Assembly (NCBI GenBank): GCA_022316685.1
Contig: JAKJHU010000085.1
Location: 1,612,001-1,676,000 of the forward strand
Reading direction: 5' to 3'
From: Progne subis subis
Taxonomy: Eukaryota > Chordata > Aves > Passeriformes > Hirundinidae
Length of the DNA: 64,000 bases
Shown: positions 17,901 through 33,681 of the stretch, piece by piece
How the letters are laid out: each line of letters starts with the position of its first letter
Numbering within the stretch: the stretch's first letter is position 1
Notes under the pieces: model-generated
Databases searched by the model: none
The model's input: the letters and a program-made list of their open reading frames with translations, nothing else
Told to the model about the DNA's origin: nothing
Translations under genes and position numbers: made by a program

Positions 17901-20900
17901 GGAAGGGAGAGTTATTAGCCAACACACTGACTGACAACTCCCAAGAATTTCTTGGAGAGCATCCTTGTGTGGATGCAAATCTCTCCCCCATTTCTCTGCA
18001 CAAGCACACGAGCAGAACCCTGCACAGATGTGCAGGAGAAAGCCAGGGTTGTGCAGAATCCAGTGGCTCTGCTGTGACCCTGCCTTGTCCCTGTCGTGTC
18101 CCCAAGGCTGTCGCGACGTTTGGTGGCTGTCTGCTCCCTCTGCCGGTAGCGGCCGGGAGGCTGAGCCACTGTCTGATCTACCCCAGCAGAGCTGGCATCG
18201 CATCACCACGGCTTTTCAACCTCATTTCCACCCCCAGGCAAATCCATTGCTGGAAAATGACTCAAAAACCAGCAGCACTTTCCTGCATGAGTGACCATGC
18301 TGCCAAGCGACTCAAAACTCCAACATTATCTCTGCCACTCCTACAGCTGAGGTACCTGAGGACTGTACGTGCAACTACTGAAAAGGGCTGCCCTGTTACC
18401 TCTCCAACACTTTGAGCACGGTAAGACTCTCCTTCTGCATTGACACCACTTTGGTGGCTGTTATTCCATGGGGTTTGGCCAGCAGTTCCTTGGGGAGAGT
18501 GCGGGGATTGTCCATGTCCCACACCACCAGCTTCCCGGCCGAGGTGCCCGTCAGAACTTGGGTGTTGTTAAAATGGAAAACCGACTGGCTGAACTGTCCC
18601 ACCAGGCACTTGAAGGTCTGTGGAGACAGCAGCCAGGCTGTGTTTTTATCCCAGAGCTGGCTCTGCCCTCCTCAAGCAGAGAGGTTTCTGCTTGGTCCTC
18701 ATGACATTCCCTTCCTGTCCCATGGCAGGGAAACAGACAAGAGCCCCAGGAGAAAATAGAGCAGGGCACCTTGGAGAGAGAGCCCTGCTTGAGCTGGGCA
18801 AACCTGGCTTGTGCTTTCTGAGGGGGACAGGCTGGGGCCACAGCCACTGTTTTTGCTTAAGGGGATGGGGAGGGACAGTGCTGCTGCCAGCAGAAAAGCC
18901 AGGAGGGTAACATGCTGTGGTCCCTCCCTGCTGTGCTCACCTGGTTGCTCAGGAATGGTGCCCCATACTGCAAACCGGAATCATCCTGGGGAAAGCAGAG
19001 AAAACATCCAGGGCAGGGATTTTGGAACCAAGCTCTGCAGTGCCACATGTCCCCTCCCCACACCGTGGAGACCCAAGCAGGGCTCCTGGAGCAGAAAGGC
19101 TCTAAGGCGTTCTAGAGAGCACAAAGCATCCTCTTCTTCCATCTGCTGCTTTCCAAAAGCTACTGAACGGCACAGGGCCCATGGGAAAGCAGGAGTGGAG
19201 GGAGTGTGATACTCTGTCCAGACCCCTTTGGGATCTGGCAAGGGCAGGGAGCAGGGAAGGGATAGTTCTGCAGCATGCGACCCCAGCTGTGGACAGACAC
19301 CCAGCCCCTGAGCCCCCTCTGCCTACTCCTCTCTGACACCAGAAACACGACTTTCCATATCCCTACTTACCCACAGGTAAAATATCATCTGGGTTTTGCT
19401 GTTGCTGACAAACTCATGGGGATTCTGAGGGTTAAAAATTACGTAATCCTGAAATTCAAAGAATTGCATTAGTGCCAAGCTGAGCAATGCTTTCTGCTTA
19501 TTCTTCCATCCAAAACCACAGCTTCTATCCAAAACCACCTCACCAGCTGCAGTGAACTGAAAACAGAAGACAACCCGTGCCTGTCAGACATCAGAGGAAC
19601 AGGGATAACCCTTGGGATGCTCTGTTCCATCAGGGTGTCCCAGGGCTGGGGTATGATCCTGCCCCCCATCCCTAGCTGACACCTACCAGCAGCCCCATGC
19701 TGGATGGGGGCATGGGGGTACAGGGGGGAGCAGGTGAGGATGGGGCTGCCCACTCCAGCCCTTCTGCCTCCCTTGGCACTTACCTGATGCCCAAACTCAG
19801 GCTTCAGCTCTATGCTGCATATGGCTTTCTCTGTGGGCAAAGTCCATCCCCAAACACAAACTTTCTGGAAGAGAAGGGAAGAAAAATCCAAGGAACACTT
19901 GTGGCTTTCTGGGAGGTTGGGGGAGCCAGGTAAATCTCATTCCCCACTCACTGCAGGGGCTGCGTGGCCTAAAAGACTGTAGCAGGGTCAAAACCCAGCA
20001 CAGCTGGCAGCAGAAAGCTTAATTTCAGGAAATAATGCTAGAAATTGCTTAGATGAAAGTGATGAAGTCAGAAGCTTTTTTCCCAAATTAAGATCCATTT
20101 TCTCAACTCTGCAGCATTCACTTGAATGAAATCCAGGTCTGTCTTCTAATGGCTCAGACAAACAAGGCATCACTCTGCAAACCATTCCCCTTCTCTCCTG
20201 CTCTCCCCATCTGAATTCCCACCTCCCCTGTGCTGCACTGCAAAAAACTTCCAGGTATCTATCCTGCAAAGCTAAGAAAGAGGAGATATTCTCTTCACCT
20301 GCACAGTAGCAGCACTAATGGTCACCAAATACTTGGCATCCTGGGAAATGGCAATGGCACAGACCCCGTCCTCTGAATGACTCTCGAAGATGGTGTGCAC
20401 GGGTACCCTACAGAGCAGAGACCTCGTGGGTGCTCCTGGCAGCACAGGGGGTACAAGGCAGTCACTTGGCAAAGTCTGTGGCACAACCCACCCACCCCGG
20501 TCTGTGTGGAAGAGGGAATGGAAGGAGGGAGGCTGCAAACACCGGTGGTGTTCAGTGTCCCCTCCATCCCTTTCTCCCAAGTAAATGGTGCTGGGAAACA
20601 ACTCACCAGGGATCTTTGAAGTCCCTACAGCATGGAGATGTGATGTACTTTTAGTCCAGGGGAGCTCAGCCCCATCTCAGTGTCCCATGGGTGATACAAG
20701 GACAAGGAAGAACTTGGTTTGGTTTTTGGTTCCTTTGCTGCTTTTTAGTCTGTCCTTGTATTCTCCCATTTTACTCTCAGCTGAGACTGGAGTCAGTCCT
20801 GAGTGATTTATTGGACACAGAGGATTTCCAAAAGAGGAGCTTCCTGGGAGCTTACCCAGAGTAGGAGTCCCACACGATGATCAGAGCATCTGGCCCTTGG

Positions 20901-22007
20901 TCGGCAGTCGCAACCCAGCGTTTGTCTTCACTCACACACAGGCAGGAGATGACATTCGTGTGGCCCTGGGGGAGGGAAGCAGCAAAGTGCCTTGGAGGCT
21001 GCAATCCTGGGGCTGTTCCGTTCATACCTTTTGTATGGGCTGCTCACGGGTTTGGTTATAGGGGACCCCTGAGCGCAGGGCACCAGAAAGAGAAATGGAG
21101 GGAAGGGGCTCAGGAGAAGGGGAGGATGAGGAGGGACATGCTCAGCTGTGTGCCAGACCTGCAGGTGGAACTGCTTGTTCCGCAGGATATCGTGGATGAC
21201 CACTATGTGGGAGGAGACGTACAGGAGAACCCAGTCCTCCCCGTCCATCAGGCTGTGCACGGCCAGGCTGCTGTTGTAGCCGAACACCCAGGACAGGTCC
21301 TGCAGGGAAGAGGCATCTCCTGTCTCTTGGTAGCCAGGACAAAAAAGGCACACGAGGTCTGTGGGGTGATGGAAGAGAGCGGGGCAGGAGTGCTGGGTGC
21401 CATGTGGAGCATCCCATTGGCACTGTGCCCGCTGGTACTCACAAGGGGGTGAAGGCTGCTGTCCCTGCTCTTCCGGAACAGCATCCCCGGCGAGGCTGCC
21501 CACACCAAGCTGGCAGAGCCTTTATGCTGTGTGTGCCTCTCCCTGTAGCCTGGGAGAGGGCTGGAGATGGCTCCCTTGGATGCAGACTGTGCTGGGGGTG
21601 GTTCAGGGGGTCCAGCACCCTCCGGGCATGATGTCCCAGCACTGCCTTCCCCCAGGGTGCGCTGGCTCCCAGCCCAGGTGCTGGGCAGGGTGTCTGAGAC
21701 CCCCATACCTAAAGGAGATGACCGGGGGCACGACGGTGACTCTTCACTATCCTGAGGTGATCTTCCCCTCTCCCAGGCAGCTGCAAGGGCATCCTTGGAA
21801 AGGAAGGGAGGTTTTGGTGAATGCTGGCTTATGGGCTGGTCTGTGTGGGGCCTGCCAGGAATGAACCCCAGCACGTCTCACATCCCAGGGGCTGGTTCCA
21901 CTAGGATCTGCTCCAGACCCTGTCTCAAACAGGACTTTCCATGGTGCTGCCCTCACCTCCTCAGGCTGTACTTCTGTCTCCTGAGCCGTCTGTCTGTCCT
22001 GGGACAT
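5987..22007 (-). CDS. CFAP251: CFAP251 (WDR66), complete, 21 coding exons
   Basis: The gene encodes a WD-repeat protein of motile cilia and sperm flagella. The family belongs to the calmodulin- and spoke-associated complex at the base of radial spoke 3, with CFAP61 and CFAP91. Exons on the - strand: 22007-21957, 21793-21443, 21299-21159, 20965-20856, 20407-20299, 19864-19784, 19448-19371, 18985-18941, 18617-18400, 17894-17721, 15818-15571, 15478-15330, 14831-14658, 14382-14198, 13700-13586, 13392-13229, 10969-10879, 10678-10535, 8473-8245, 7088-6987, 6129-5987. All phases agree and give 1033 aa. Residues 1-134 are a poorly conserved N-terminus. About 135-800 are WD repeats (e.g. [30 protein letters not shown]). 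About 830-1000 is an EF-hand-like region ([25 protein letters not shown]). The end is a lysine-rich tail. The start is supported by an in-frame TGA 30 bases upstream, but a further 5' exon is possible. Donors after exons 3 (GTCTGG) and 11 (GTATCC) are unusual. Confidence 0.93.
11224..11345 (+). mobile_element. possible ancient MIR/CORE-SINE remnant
   Basis: The stretch around 11225-11275 (TTTAGTGGAATGAGTACAGG, then GGGAGCCAGGAG) resembles the head of tRNA-derived CORE-SINEs found in amniotes. It lies upstream of CFAP251 exon 17 in transcript order, in the intron between exons 16 and 17. The match is partial and made by eye. A segment at 8005-8045 looks like an antisense tail of the same family. 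Confidence 0.3.
16407..16752 (-). mobile_element. CR1 LINE 3' fragment (antisense)
   Basis: On the + strand the sequence reads as the reverse complement of a CR1 3' end. It starts with CACAGAAATCCCAGAGTGG, continues through AGACCAGGTTACTCCAAGCC and GGCATCCACAGC, and ends near CTTCTCCAGGCTGAG. The element therefore lies on the - strand, with its 3' end at the low coordinate and a truncated 5' end. It lies in the CFAP251 intron between exons 10 and 11 (15819-17720), the second longest intron after that between exons 16 and 17, and disrupts no exon. Confidence 0.85.
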
Positions 22008-22692
22008 CTCCCCGGGCTTAGCACTGCTCTTCCCTCAGTAGGTTACCCCAGTGTATCTTCACATGGACCAGCCATCCACACCTCCGCCCTCCTCCCAGGG
22101 AGCTGGGGCGTGGAGATCCTCTGAAATACTTCCCCACGCACACTCTCCCAGATTTGGCTGCACAACAACCTGGAATTGGGCAGAGCAGGAGGAAAGGGCA
22201 CCTGTAAAGCTGGGAAATGGGGCCCAGAGCCCCTTCTCAGCTCCAGTAACACTCCCACACTGAGCGCAAACCCAGCACAGCGATTCCGGCTGAGCGCAGG
22301 CTCCCTCGTCTGCCTGCACACCGCGCCGGGCATGGAAATTCCCCTTTCGGATGGGGCTTTGTCACAGTCCCTGCGAACACAGAGCTGCTCCTGGGCGGCA
22401 GCTGCTTCATCTCCGGCTTTACGGGTCTGGATTTGAGCCAATACCGAAACCTTGTGCCCAGAAAACTTTCACGGGAGGGGAAAGAGGTCCTGGGAAAAAC
22501 CCTCCCCTGGGCCCGGCGGGACGGGAGCGGCCGGGCCGCCGGGTCTCACCGCGCTCACACGGAGCCCTTCCCAAGACCCCTCCAGGCTTCGGCGCCTCCT
22601 GATGTCCCGAGGGACCCTCCCGGAGACCCTCCCCAGGACCCTCCCGCTCACCGACACAGCGATCCCCGCGTCTCTCTGCCTCTGCGACCGCC

Positions 22693-22705
22693 GTTCCCAG
22701 GCAAC
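22693..22705. promoter_or_regulatory. CFAP251: X-box-like RFX site
   Basis: GTTCCC-A-GGCAAC is an imperfect palindrome. The right half-site GGCAAC is a perfect RFX half-site, and the left half differs from GTTGCC by one base. RFX factors with FOXJ1 drive many genes of motile cilia, so the site fits a promoter of CFAP251. The function is inferred from the motif and its position only. Confidence 0.5.
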
Positions 22706-22720
22706 GGCTGCACCGGCAGC

Positions 22721-22874
22721 ACCGGCTGCGCCCGGAAACGCCGGGAGAGAGAGGAGAACCTCCTCATCCTCACCAGCTGCGCCCGGAAACGCCGGGAGAG
22801 AGAGGGGGAACCTCCTCATCCTCACCGGCTGCACCGGGAAACACCGGGAAAGAGAGGAGAACCTCCTCATCTTC
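22721..22874. repeat. 51-bp tandem repeat, three copies
   Basis: Three head-to-tail copies lie at 22721-22771, 22772-22823 and 22824-22874, of 51, 52 and 51 bases, and a fourth begins at 22875 (ACCGGCTGCC). Each unit starts ACCGGCTGC or ACCAGCTGC, contains CCGGGAGAGAGAGG or a close variant, and ends CCTCCTCATC plus CTC or TTC. Copies 1 and 2 are nearly identical and copy 3 is more diverged. The array lies next to the X-box-like site. Confidence 0.92.
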
Positions 22875-22965
22875 ACCGGCTGCCAGGAAGAGGCCGCGCT
22901 GCGCCCCCCGCCCAAAGCAGGGACCCGGAGGAGGGAACATTCAGCTCTTCACCCTGCCCAAGCCT

Positions 22966-24354
22966 AAATCCCGCTCATGGGTGTGACAAAGCCCTTCTGG
23001 GCATCGCCGGAGCCATTCGGGACCGAACCCTCGCCCTGCCCGGGGAGTGGGGTGAGGGATCTTTACCCGATGCCCCCCAGGAGTTGTAGGCAGCTCTGTT
23101 CCAGTGGCTTCCCTGAGCAGGACAAGCGAAGTGAAAGCGAGAAATCATGCCCCAAGCCCTACCAGTCCCCCACAGTCCCCAGCTCTCTGCCAGGATGGCA
23201 CTTGCACAGGGAATCCACTCCCAGGGCTCACTCCAGGCTCTCACTCCACCCCTGCAGATAATCAGCTCCAAACGCTCCCAGCTGTTGACCTCAGCCTTGC
23301 TGTTAAGCTCAAATAATAACAATTTCTAAACTTAATTTGTTTTTCCTTCTGGCCAGAAAGAGCCTCACACCCTGCTGGGAGCAGAAAGGAGATTTGTTAT
23401 CAGTTCCCATTATCTCCCTGACCCGGAGAGGCTGCCCCAAATAATGACTTCTATGAGAAAAGAGAGAGGCAATACTCAAGTTTTATTGTCTTGGGAGACC
23501 ATTTTAATGTTCAACTGGAAATAAGCTTCAAGCGAACCAGTCATTCCCAGAATCCCTTCAAACAGTTTATGCACCTGCTGTGGTTTAGGAATGGTATTCC
23601 CCAAATTACTGTTCCCACTGAAAACACCCAGACCATGTGCCTCTCACCCATTCTCCTCACTGCTCCCGCAGCAGGATGGAGAGGAGAATGGGAGGCACAA
23701 AAAGGTAAACCCCATCCTGGCTGGAACCAGGAAAACACCCTAAAATCATCTCCTGAAAATAAACAAATTTCTTTAAAAATTAGAAGAAAATAGAGAGAGA
23801 AGCCAGATTAGGAGTGCTTTTATCATTACTAGATAAACTACTAGAAGTTCCAAAATTAGAATGATAACCCCTATTCCTTACCTCATTGTGTTAAAATAAC
23901 TGGGCATTCCAAAAATCCTTTCTGTATGTTCACTGACTTTAAAAGTTGTGGAAACGTGGGGAAGATGAAGTATCAAACTTGCATATCTCTTGCCTGTCAC
24001 CTATTATAACAGGCATCAAAAATTGCTCTAGGACTTTTTAGCATATATTACATGATATTCAGTGAGGAGTTCTAAAGAGGAAAAAAGGAATTCTCTGTTA
24101 TCACCAAACAAGAGCATTTCAAGCCCTTCAGAGCATGTATCAAGTGAGATTTGGAACCTTATTCTAAATTGATACAAGGTGGAAGAGATGAGAAGCCACA
24201 TCTTGCAGCTCTGCAGGTTCCTCCTGACAACCAGTGCAATTCTGAACTGCAGGCAGGCCCTGCTCTGCCAGAACCCTTCAGGCACCAGAGGTCACAGCAA
24301 CACCACACAGGGAAGTGTTCAAACCAGATCAGAGTCCAGAAAGCAGGCACAAGC
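22966..24354. other. CFAP251-PSMD9 intergenic spacer
   Basis: I see no gene in this stretch. It is ordinary mixed-composition sequence that turns AT-rich from about 23750. The two genes lie in the same orientation, so it should contain the 3' flank of PSMD9 and the distal promoter of CFAP251. Confidence 0.5.
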
Positions 24355-24360
24355 TTTATT
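24355..24360 (-). terminator. PSMD9: PSMD9 poly(A) signal
   Basis: TTTATT on the + strand reads AATAAA on the - strand only about 17 bases beyond the PSMD9 stop codon. It would give a very short 3'UTR. A more distal site is not excluded. Confidence 0.55.
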
Positions 24361-24376
24361 GTTCTTCAAGCCATGG

Positions 24377-27161
24377 TCATCTTTGTAAAGGAACGATATT
24401 GCACCTGAAAAAGAAGAGAGTAGAAAGGAAATATTAAATTAAATAAAGGAAATTTAATATTTCCTTTATCAAACAGGCACAGAAGACCTGATATGGAATG
24501 GATCAGACCCGCCACAACCCTTCTCCACTGGCTTCCTCTACCAGACAAACCAGCCACTGAGATCTTTCTCCCTGTGCTCGTGTTTGATGGAACTCGACTC
24601 CTTGTACTGCTGTGCAGAACCAGCAGCCTCCAGCTCCCTGGTGAGGTCTGTCACAGTGGGCAGTGACACAGCCAGGGAATCCTGCTCAGGAAATGTGACC
24701 TGAGCTGGTGAAGGCCTCTTCCCTTCCAGCAAGTGAAACAGAAGCTCACCCCAGGAGGCCCTTCCCAGCCCAGCGCTTTGGAGTCAGCCCCACGTGCACC
24801 CTTCTGCCACCACGGATCACAGTCACGCTCAGGGGTCTCTGAAAGAGAGGAAAAAAAAAAAAATTAACCAAAATATTTCACTTTTCCAACACAAAGCAAA
24901 CTCTCTTCCTTCTTCTGCTGAAGCACCAGAAGAACATTAAGCCCAAGGAACTGTCCTGCAGCAGTGCCCATTCCCACTCTTGTGGCTGTAACTGAAAGAA
25001 GAGAGTGAACTCATCTCCAGGCGATCCCTCACTTCCACCACCAAGCACTTCATGGTTGTGGCAGCTTCTCTGGCCAGTCCACGAGGGTGGCACAGCAACG
25101 CTGCTGCAGGGAGTCCCCGGGGAGAACAAACAACGTGATGCTCACAGCGAAGGGCACACACCTCTCAGCTCTTCCATTCGTAAGCAAACAGCTCTGTGCT
25201 GTGAGAGAACAAGGCTACAACAGCACAGAGCGAATCTGACACTGTTTCTGACATGGAAATGATGATTCCAGAGATCCAAGTTCTATAGAAAAAGCTGTGG
25301 CTAACAGAGACAGGCAAGAGAATGCAGTGACAGCAGGAATGAGCTCACCCCCTCGCTGTGCTGCACCACCGTGGCGATGTTCTGCAGGTTCTGGAAGTTG
25401 TTAGCATTGACAGATCCAAACTCCACAATCTCATCATCAACCTGAAGTCCCTGGACAGAGATAGAAGAGAGATGAGCATCTGCATTCTCCAAAGACAGGT
25501 GATATCACAGGAGCATCACCTTTCACCCAGCTACGGGGAGAGAGATGTGCTGCAACACTTCTCACACTTGGGCAAATGAACATCACTACAGCCTCTCCAT
25601 GGCCTCAGGGAGAGGTAAGTGTTCATTCCTCTGTTCTGTTTCATGGGAAGAGAAATACTGAGGCTGGAATGGTCAGTGAGGCATGGAAGGAGCTGTGTGG
25701 TGCCAGGGCACAGCTCAAAGAACACCAATCTCATCCCTGTACACTGACCAGCCCCTTCACAGGACATCCCAACGTGATAAAAAAGCCAGTGATACCCTAA
25801 TCAAGCTCCTCACTTGTGTCCACTTATTAACAAGGGGCAGAGGGAGTCATGAGCTGTTGGCTCCAGACACAGCCCTCCCCAAGCTGTGCCCGACGTACCG
25901 AGACACTGGCGGGAGAGCCCGGGGTCACGGCGTTCACTTTGGCAAAGGCCTGGGGCAGGCTCTGGTTCTGGCTCATGGCCTCGGCCAAGGCCTCCGCCTC
26001 ATCCCTGGCGTGTTTCTCCTTCTCCCGGGCGTGCAGCTTGTGCAGAGCTTCCTCCACCTGCTTCATCAGGGCCTTGTGATCGTTCTGCAAACCTGTGGGT
26101 GACACCACGAGCACACAGGGAGCTGGACAGGCTTCCCCCAAAGGGCTCTCAGCACCTGCTCCCCTGTGCAGCCACACCGAGCAGTGCCCTGGCTGTCTCT
26201 GATCTCAGCAAGAACCTCTGCTCTATCTCTGGGGCCTGCTGCCAGCTCGGCAGATGCTTATCAGTAAAAGTCAGACACAGAGAAAACCACTCTATGAATT
26301 TTGGTAAACATGCAAAGGCAGAAGGGCTGGGAGGCCCATGATCCCTTAGAACTCAGTGAGCAGCTTAAGTCTTTCCATTAAGTCACCCGCTGTGACGTAT
26401 GAAGAGAAAAACCCATTCTGAAAGTCAGGGCACTGGAAAAGCCTGGGATGAAATAAATGCCAAGCTGTTTCCTACCCAAATTTTATTCTATAAACAGCAC
26501 AGAAAAGCCTAGTTGTGTTTCTCAGATCCCAAACGGCTCAGCAGCAGTGGCAGAATTTCAGTGCCGCTGAAGCAACACGTGGACAAAAGCATTTTACTGA
26601 CTCAGCCCAGGCGGCAGCTCCGAGCACTGAGCAGAACCACATGGAAACAGGCCCCGCGCAGCCCTGGGCTCCGCTTCCCAGGAATTACAACGAGCGAGAC
26701 GGGGCCTTCAGAGAACTAAGCGGTGTCACCGCGGTGCCCGTCCCCGGGCAGAGGCCGCGCTTCCCCCGCACATCCCGGTTTCGCTGGCTCATCCCGCAGG
26801 ATGCGGGCGCGGCCCGGCCCCGGGAAGGGCTCCCCCGCCCGGTTCCCGTTCCCCGCTCACAGATGATGTTGTGCCGGGCGGTGCGCACTTGGTACAGGTC
26901 GATGTCAGCGCGGGGGAAGCCCTCGGCGTCCACCAGCGGCTCGTGCATCCCGACGCCCTTTTGCTGTGAGGGAAGAGGCGGCGGTTGGGAGGGGGCCGGG
27001 CCCGCACGGCGCCCCCCGGCCCGGCCCTGCCCCGCCCGGGCACTGACCCCCTCCAGCAGCTCGTAGCAGGCCTTGATCTGCGCCTCGATCTCGTCCTTGC
27101 GCTGCACCAGCTGCTGGACATCGCTGACGGTGACGGGGCGGTCCCCGGCGGTATCCGCCAT
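24377..27161 (-). CDS. PSMD9: PSMD9 (proteasome assembly chaperone p27/Nas2), complete
   Basis: The product is a cytosolic/nuclear chaperone that helps assemble the base of the 19S proteasome regulator, holding the ATPase subunits Rpt4 and Rpt5. Exons on the - strand: 27161-27048, 26963-26861, 26092-25899, 25450-25349, 24838-24750, 24404-24377. The phases agree and give 209 aa, against 223 in human. An N-terminal helical part ([20 protein letters not shown], then [12 protein letters not shown]) is followed by a charged coiled-coil region (about residues 78-110). A PDZ domain (about 120-195) follows, with [29 protein letters not shown] and VVQHSEG. The C-terminus ends CNIVPLQR. The ATG lies in a strong context (GCCATGG). 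The exon 1 donor is GTCAGT. The start is head to head with HPD. Confidence 0.96.
24424..24467. repeat. 17-bp perfect inverted repeat
   Basis: The arm AAAGGAAATATTAAATT at 24424-24440 is repeated as its exact reverse complement at 24451-24467, with a 10-base loop. It lies in the last PSMD9 intron, about 20 bases upstream of the last exon's acceptor on the - strand. Transcribed, it would form an AU-rich hairpin. Confidence 0.9.
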
Positions 27162-27300
27162 GGCCGCGGCCGGACGGGAGCCGGGACGGGCGCGGGGCGG
27201 GGCCGGGACGGAGCGACCACACCCGGAGAAGGGGCGGAGCCAATACCGGGGGCGGGGCCAGCGGGGACCGTGCCGGCGCTGACACAGCGGTGACACAGCG
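26740..27300 (-). promoter_or_regulatory. PSMD9: PSMD9 CpG-island promoter
   Basis: The region around PSMD9 exons 1 and 2 is strongly enriched in CpG and contains GGGGCGGAGC/GGGGCGGGGC boxes at about 27230-27260, which resemble Sp1 sites. No TATA box is seen. This fits a housekeeping proteasome gene. Borders are by eye. Confidence 0.65.
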
Positions 27301-27515
27301 ACGGCAATAACCGGGTGGCACGGCTGCGTCAGCACTGCTGTGGCGCTGGCATGGGGCGGCACAGCGGTGTCACCGTCACTGGGTCACACTGCTGTGCTGG
27401 CGCCATAGGGTGGCTGTGATGGTGGCATGTAGTGGCACAGCGGTGTCACCATCAGTGAGTTAAACAGCTTTGATTGTGCTATGTAGTGGCACGGCGGTGT
27501 CACTATCACTGGGTG
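27281..27515. repeat. degenerate tandem repeat between PSMD9 and HPD
   Basis: A motif close to GGCACAGCGGTGTCACC followed by ATCACTGGGT recurs at about 27357, 27434 and 27488, with related shorter pieces around 27288-27320. Spacing is irregular (77 and 54 bases) and the copies are diverged. This is probably a decaying minisatellite in the shared upstream region. Confidence 0.65.
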
Positions 27516-28110
27516 ACAGCCGTGGTGTGCCATGTTATGACCCTGTTGCTGCTGCCGGCGCCTCTCCAGCCCGTGCCCCTGCACATTGCCGGGTGCTGCA
27601 TGGCATCCATGTGCCAGGGAGTGTGGCAGCAGGGGACAGCCCCACCACGAGACCCCCACCCCTGTCCTCCGTGCCACCCAAGCCCCCTGTGTTCATCCTC
27701 TCTGGCCTTGCTGGAGGCTCCGACTTCCCAGCCCTCCCAGTCAGGCGGCGTCTGTGCACTGGTGTCTCCCTGGCAGGGCCATCTCTTGCCGCCTCCTCCT
27801 GCTGTCCCACATTTTGGGGTCCCTGCAGCGCTGGGCTCACCGGGGCTGAAGGTGCCAGACACCAGCACACGCCCAGCTGGGCTCTGCAGGCTGTCCAGGC
27901 TCAGCGCTGGCCAGGATGACATGTCCCCAAGGAGAGGTGAGTGTCCCCAGGGGCAGCGGGCGGACCAGGGGATGTGCTGCCCAAATTGCGTCACCCCCCT
28001 GTGACCCCGGCACACACGGGGCAGGGATTTGTCTGCGGGGCTCAGCGGGGTCCCGACCCTCCGCAGAGCCTCATGTGCTGCACGGACCCCGTGACACGAC
28101 CCCAGTGACA

Positions 28111-28135
28111 GGTTTGGGCAGTTCCAGCCCAAACC
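28111..28135. promoter_or_regulatory. HPD: 9-bp inverted repeat in HPD promoter
   Basis: GGTTTGGGC at 28111-28119 is mirrored as GCCCAAACC at 28127-28135, with a 7-base spacer, about 130 bases upstream of the HPD ATG. The layout resembles a dimeric transcription-factor site (NF-I or nuclear-receptor type), but I cannot assign a factor. Confidence 0.35.
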
Positions 28136-28199
28136 AAACACATCCCTGGGTTGGTGGGGGGAGAAGGTGGGGCCGAGGAGGAGCCTCCCCGTCCCGCCG

Positions 28200-28207
28200 T
28201 TATATTG
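28200..28207 (+). promoter_or_regulatory. HPD: possible HPD TATA box
   Basis: TTATATTG lies about 63 bases upstream of the HPD ATG. It would place transcription start near 28230 and give a 5'UTR of about 35 bases. A TATA-type promoter would fit a tissue-restricted metabolic gene. The match is approximate. Confidence 0.4.
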
Positions 28208-28263
28208 AAAGCCTTCCCGTTCTGACGCTCTCTTTGCTTCTGTCACATCGCCAGGTCACAGAA

Positions 28264-33189
<4,926 letters not shown>

Positions 33190-33675
33190 GGGGTGGGAGG
33201 AAGTGCCACCCTCACCCCTAAGGAGCTGAATCCCAAATGAACTGGGAAACACCCGGTGTTTTGGTAAATAGCCCAGACTTGAGTGCCACAAACCCAGGGA
33301 AGCCACTGCCAAGCTGGACAATGTAAAAGATCCCAAGAGCTCTCCCAGTCCAGCCCTGGCACTGCCCTTCGGTGACTTCCTGGGACACGGGGCGTGGGAA
33401 ATAGCAAACACACTCTCAAAAAAGCAGCTTAATCTGATCCAAACCACGGAATTCTTAACAAAGGGCAGATTTCAGGCATGTGCCAAGGACACGCAGCTCC
33501 ACAGGAAGACAGAAGAAACAACTGGGAGTGCTCAGATTTAGTCTATGCAAAGTTTTAATTTTAGCTACATGGGAAGCTGCGAAAGCACGGAGGCGTTTGC
33601 CTCTCTGCGCATCTCCTTTTGTAAGATCCTGGTTTAATTGCTTTTAGACTCAATCTTGAACTGGAATTTGCTGAG

Positions 33676-33681
33676 AATAAA
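33676..33681 (+). terminator. HPD: HPD poly(A) signal
   Basis: AATAAA lies about 490 bases after the HPD stop codon in an AT-richer stretch. A second AATAAA at 34316-34321 could be a distal alternative. Confidence 0.6.

Larger units (their letters stand above)
22490..22965 (-). promoter_or_regulatory. CFAP251: CFAP251 upstream CpG-rich flank
   Basis: A GC- and CpG-rich block begins about 480 bases upstream of the CFAP251 ATG. It is the best candidate for its promoter or 5' noncoding exon. It contains an X-box-like site and a tandem repeat, listed separately. No TATA box is seen. The exact transcription start cannot be placed from sequence. Confidence 0.5.

Noticed and set aside
19545..19562. 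Short exon-like segment (FTAA) with an acceptor and a GTGAGG donor, between CFAP251 exons 6 and 7.
   Set aside because: Exons 6 and 7 already join in phase 0, with the same residues at the junction as the human protein ([10 protein letters not shown] against GFQ-NYLTFNP). The segment would also shift the frame.
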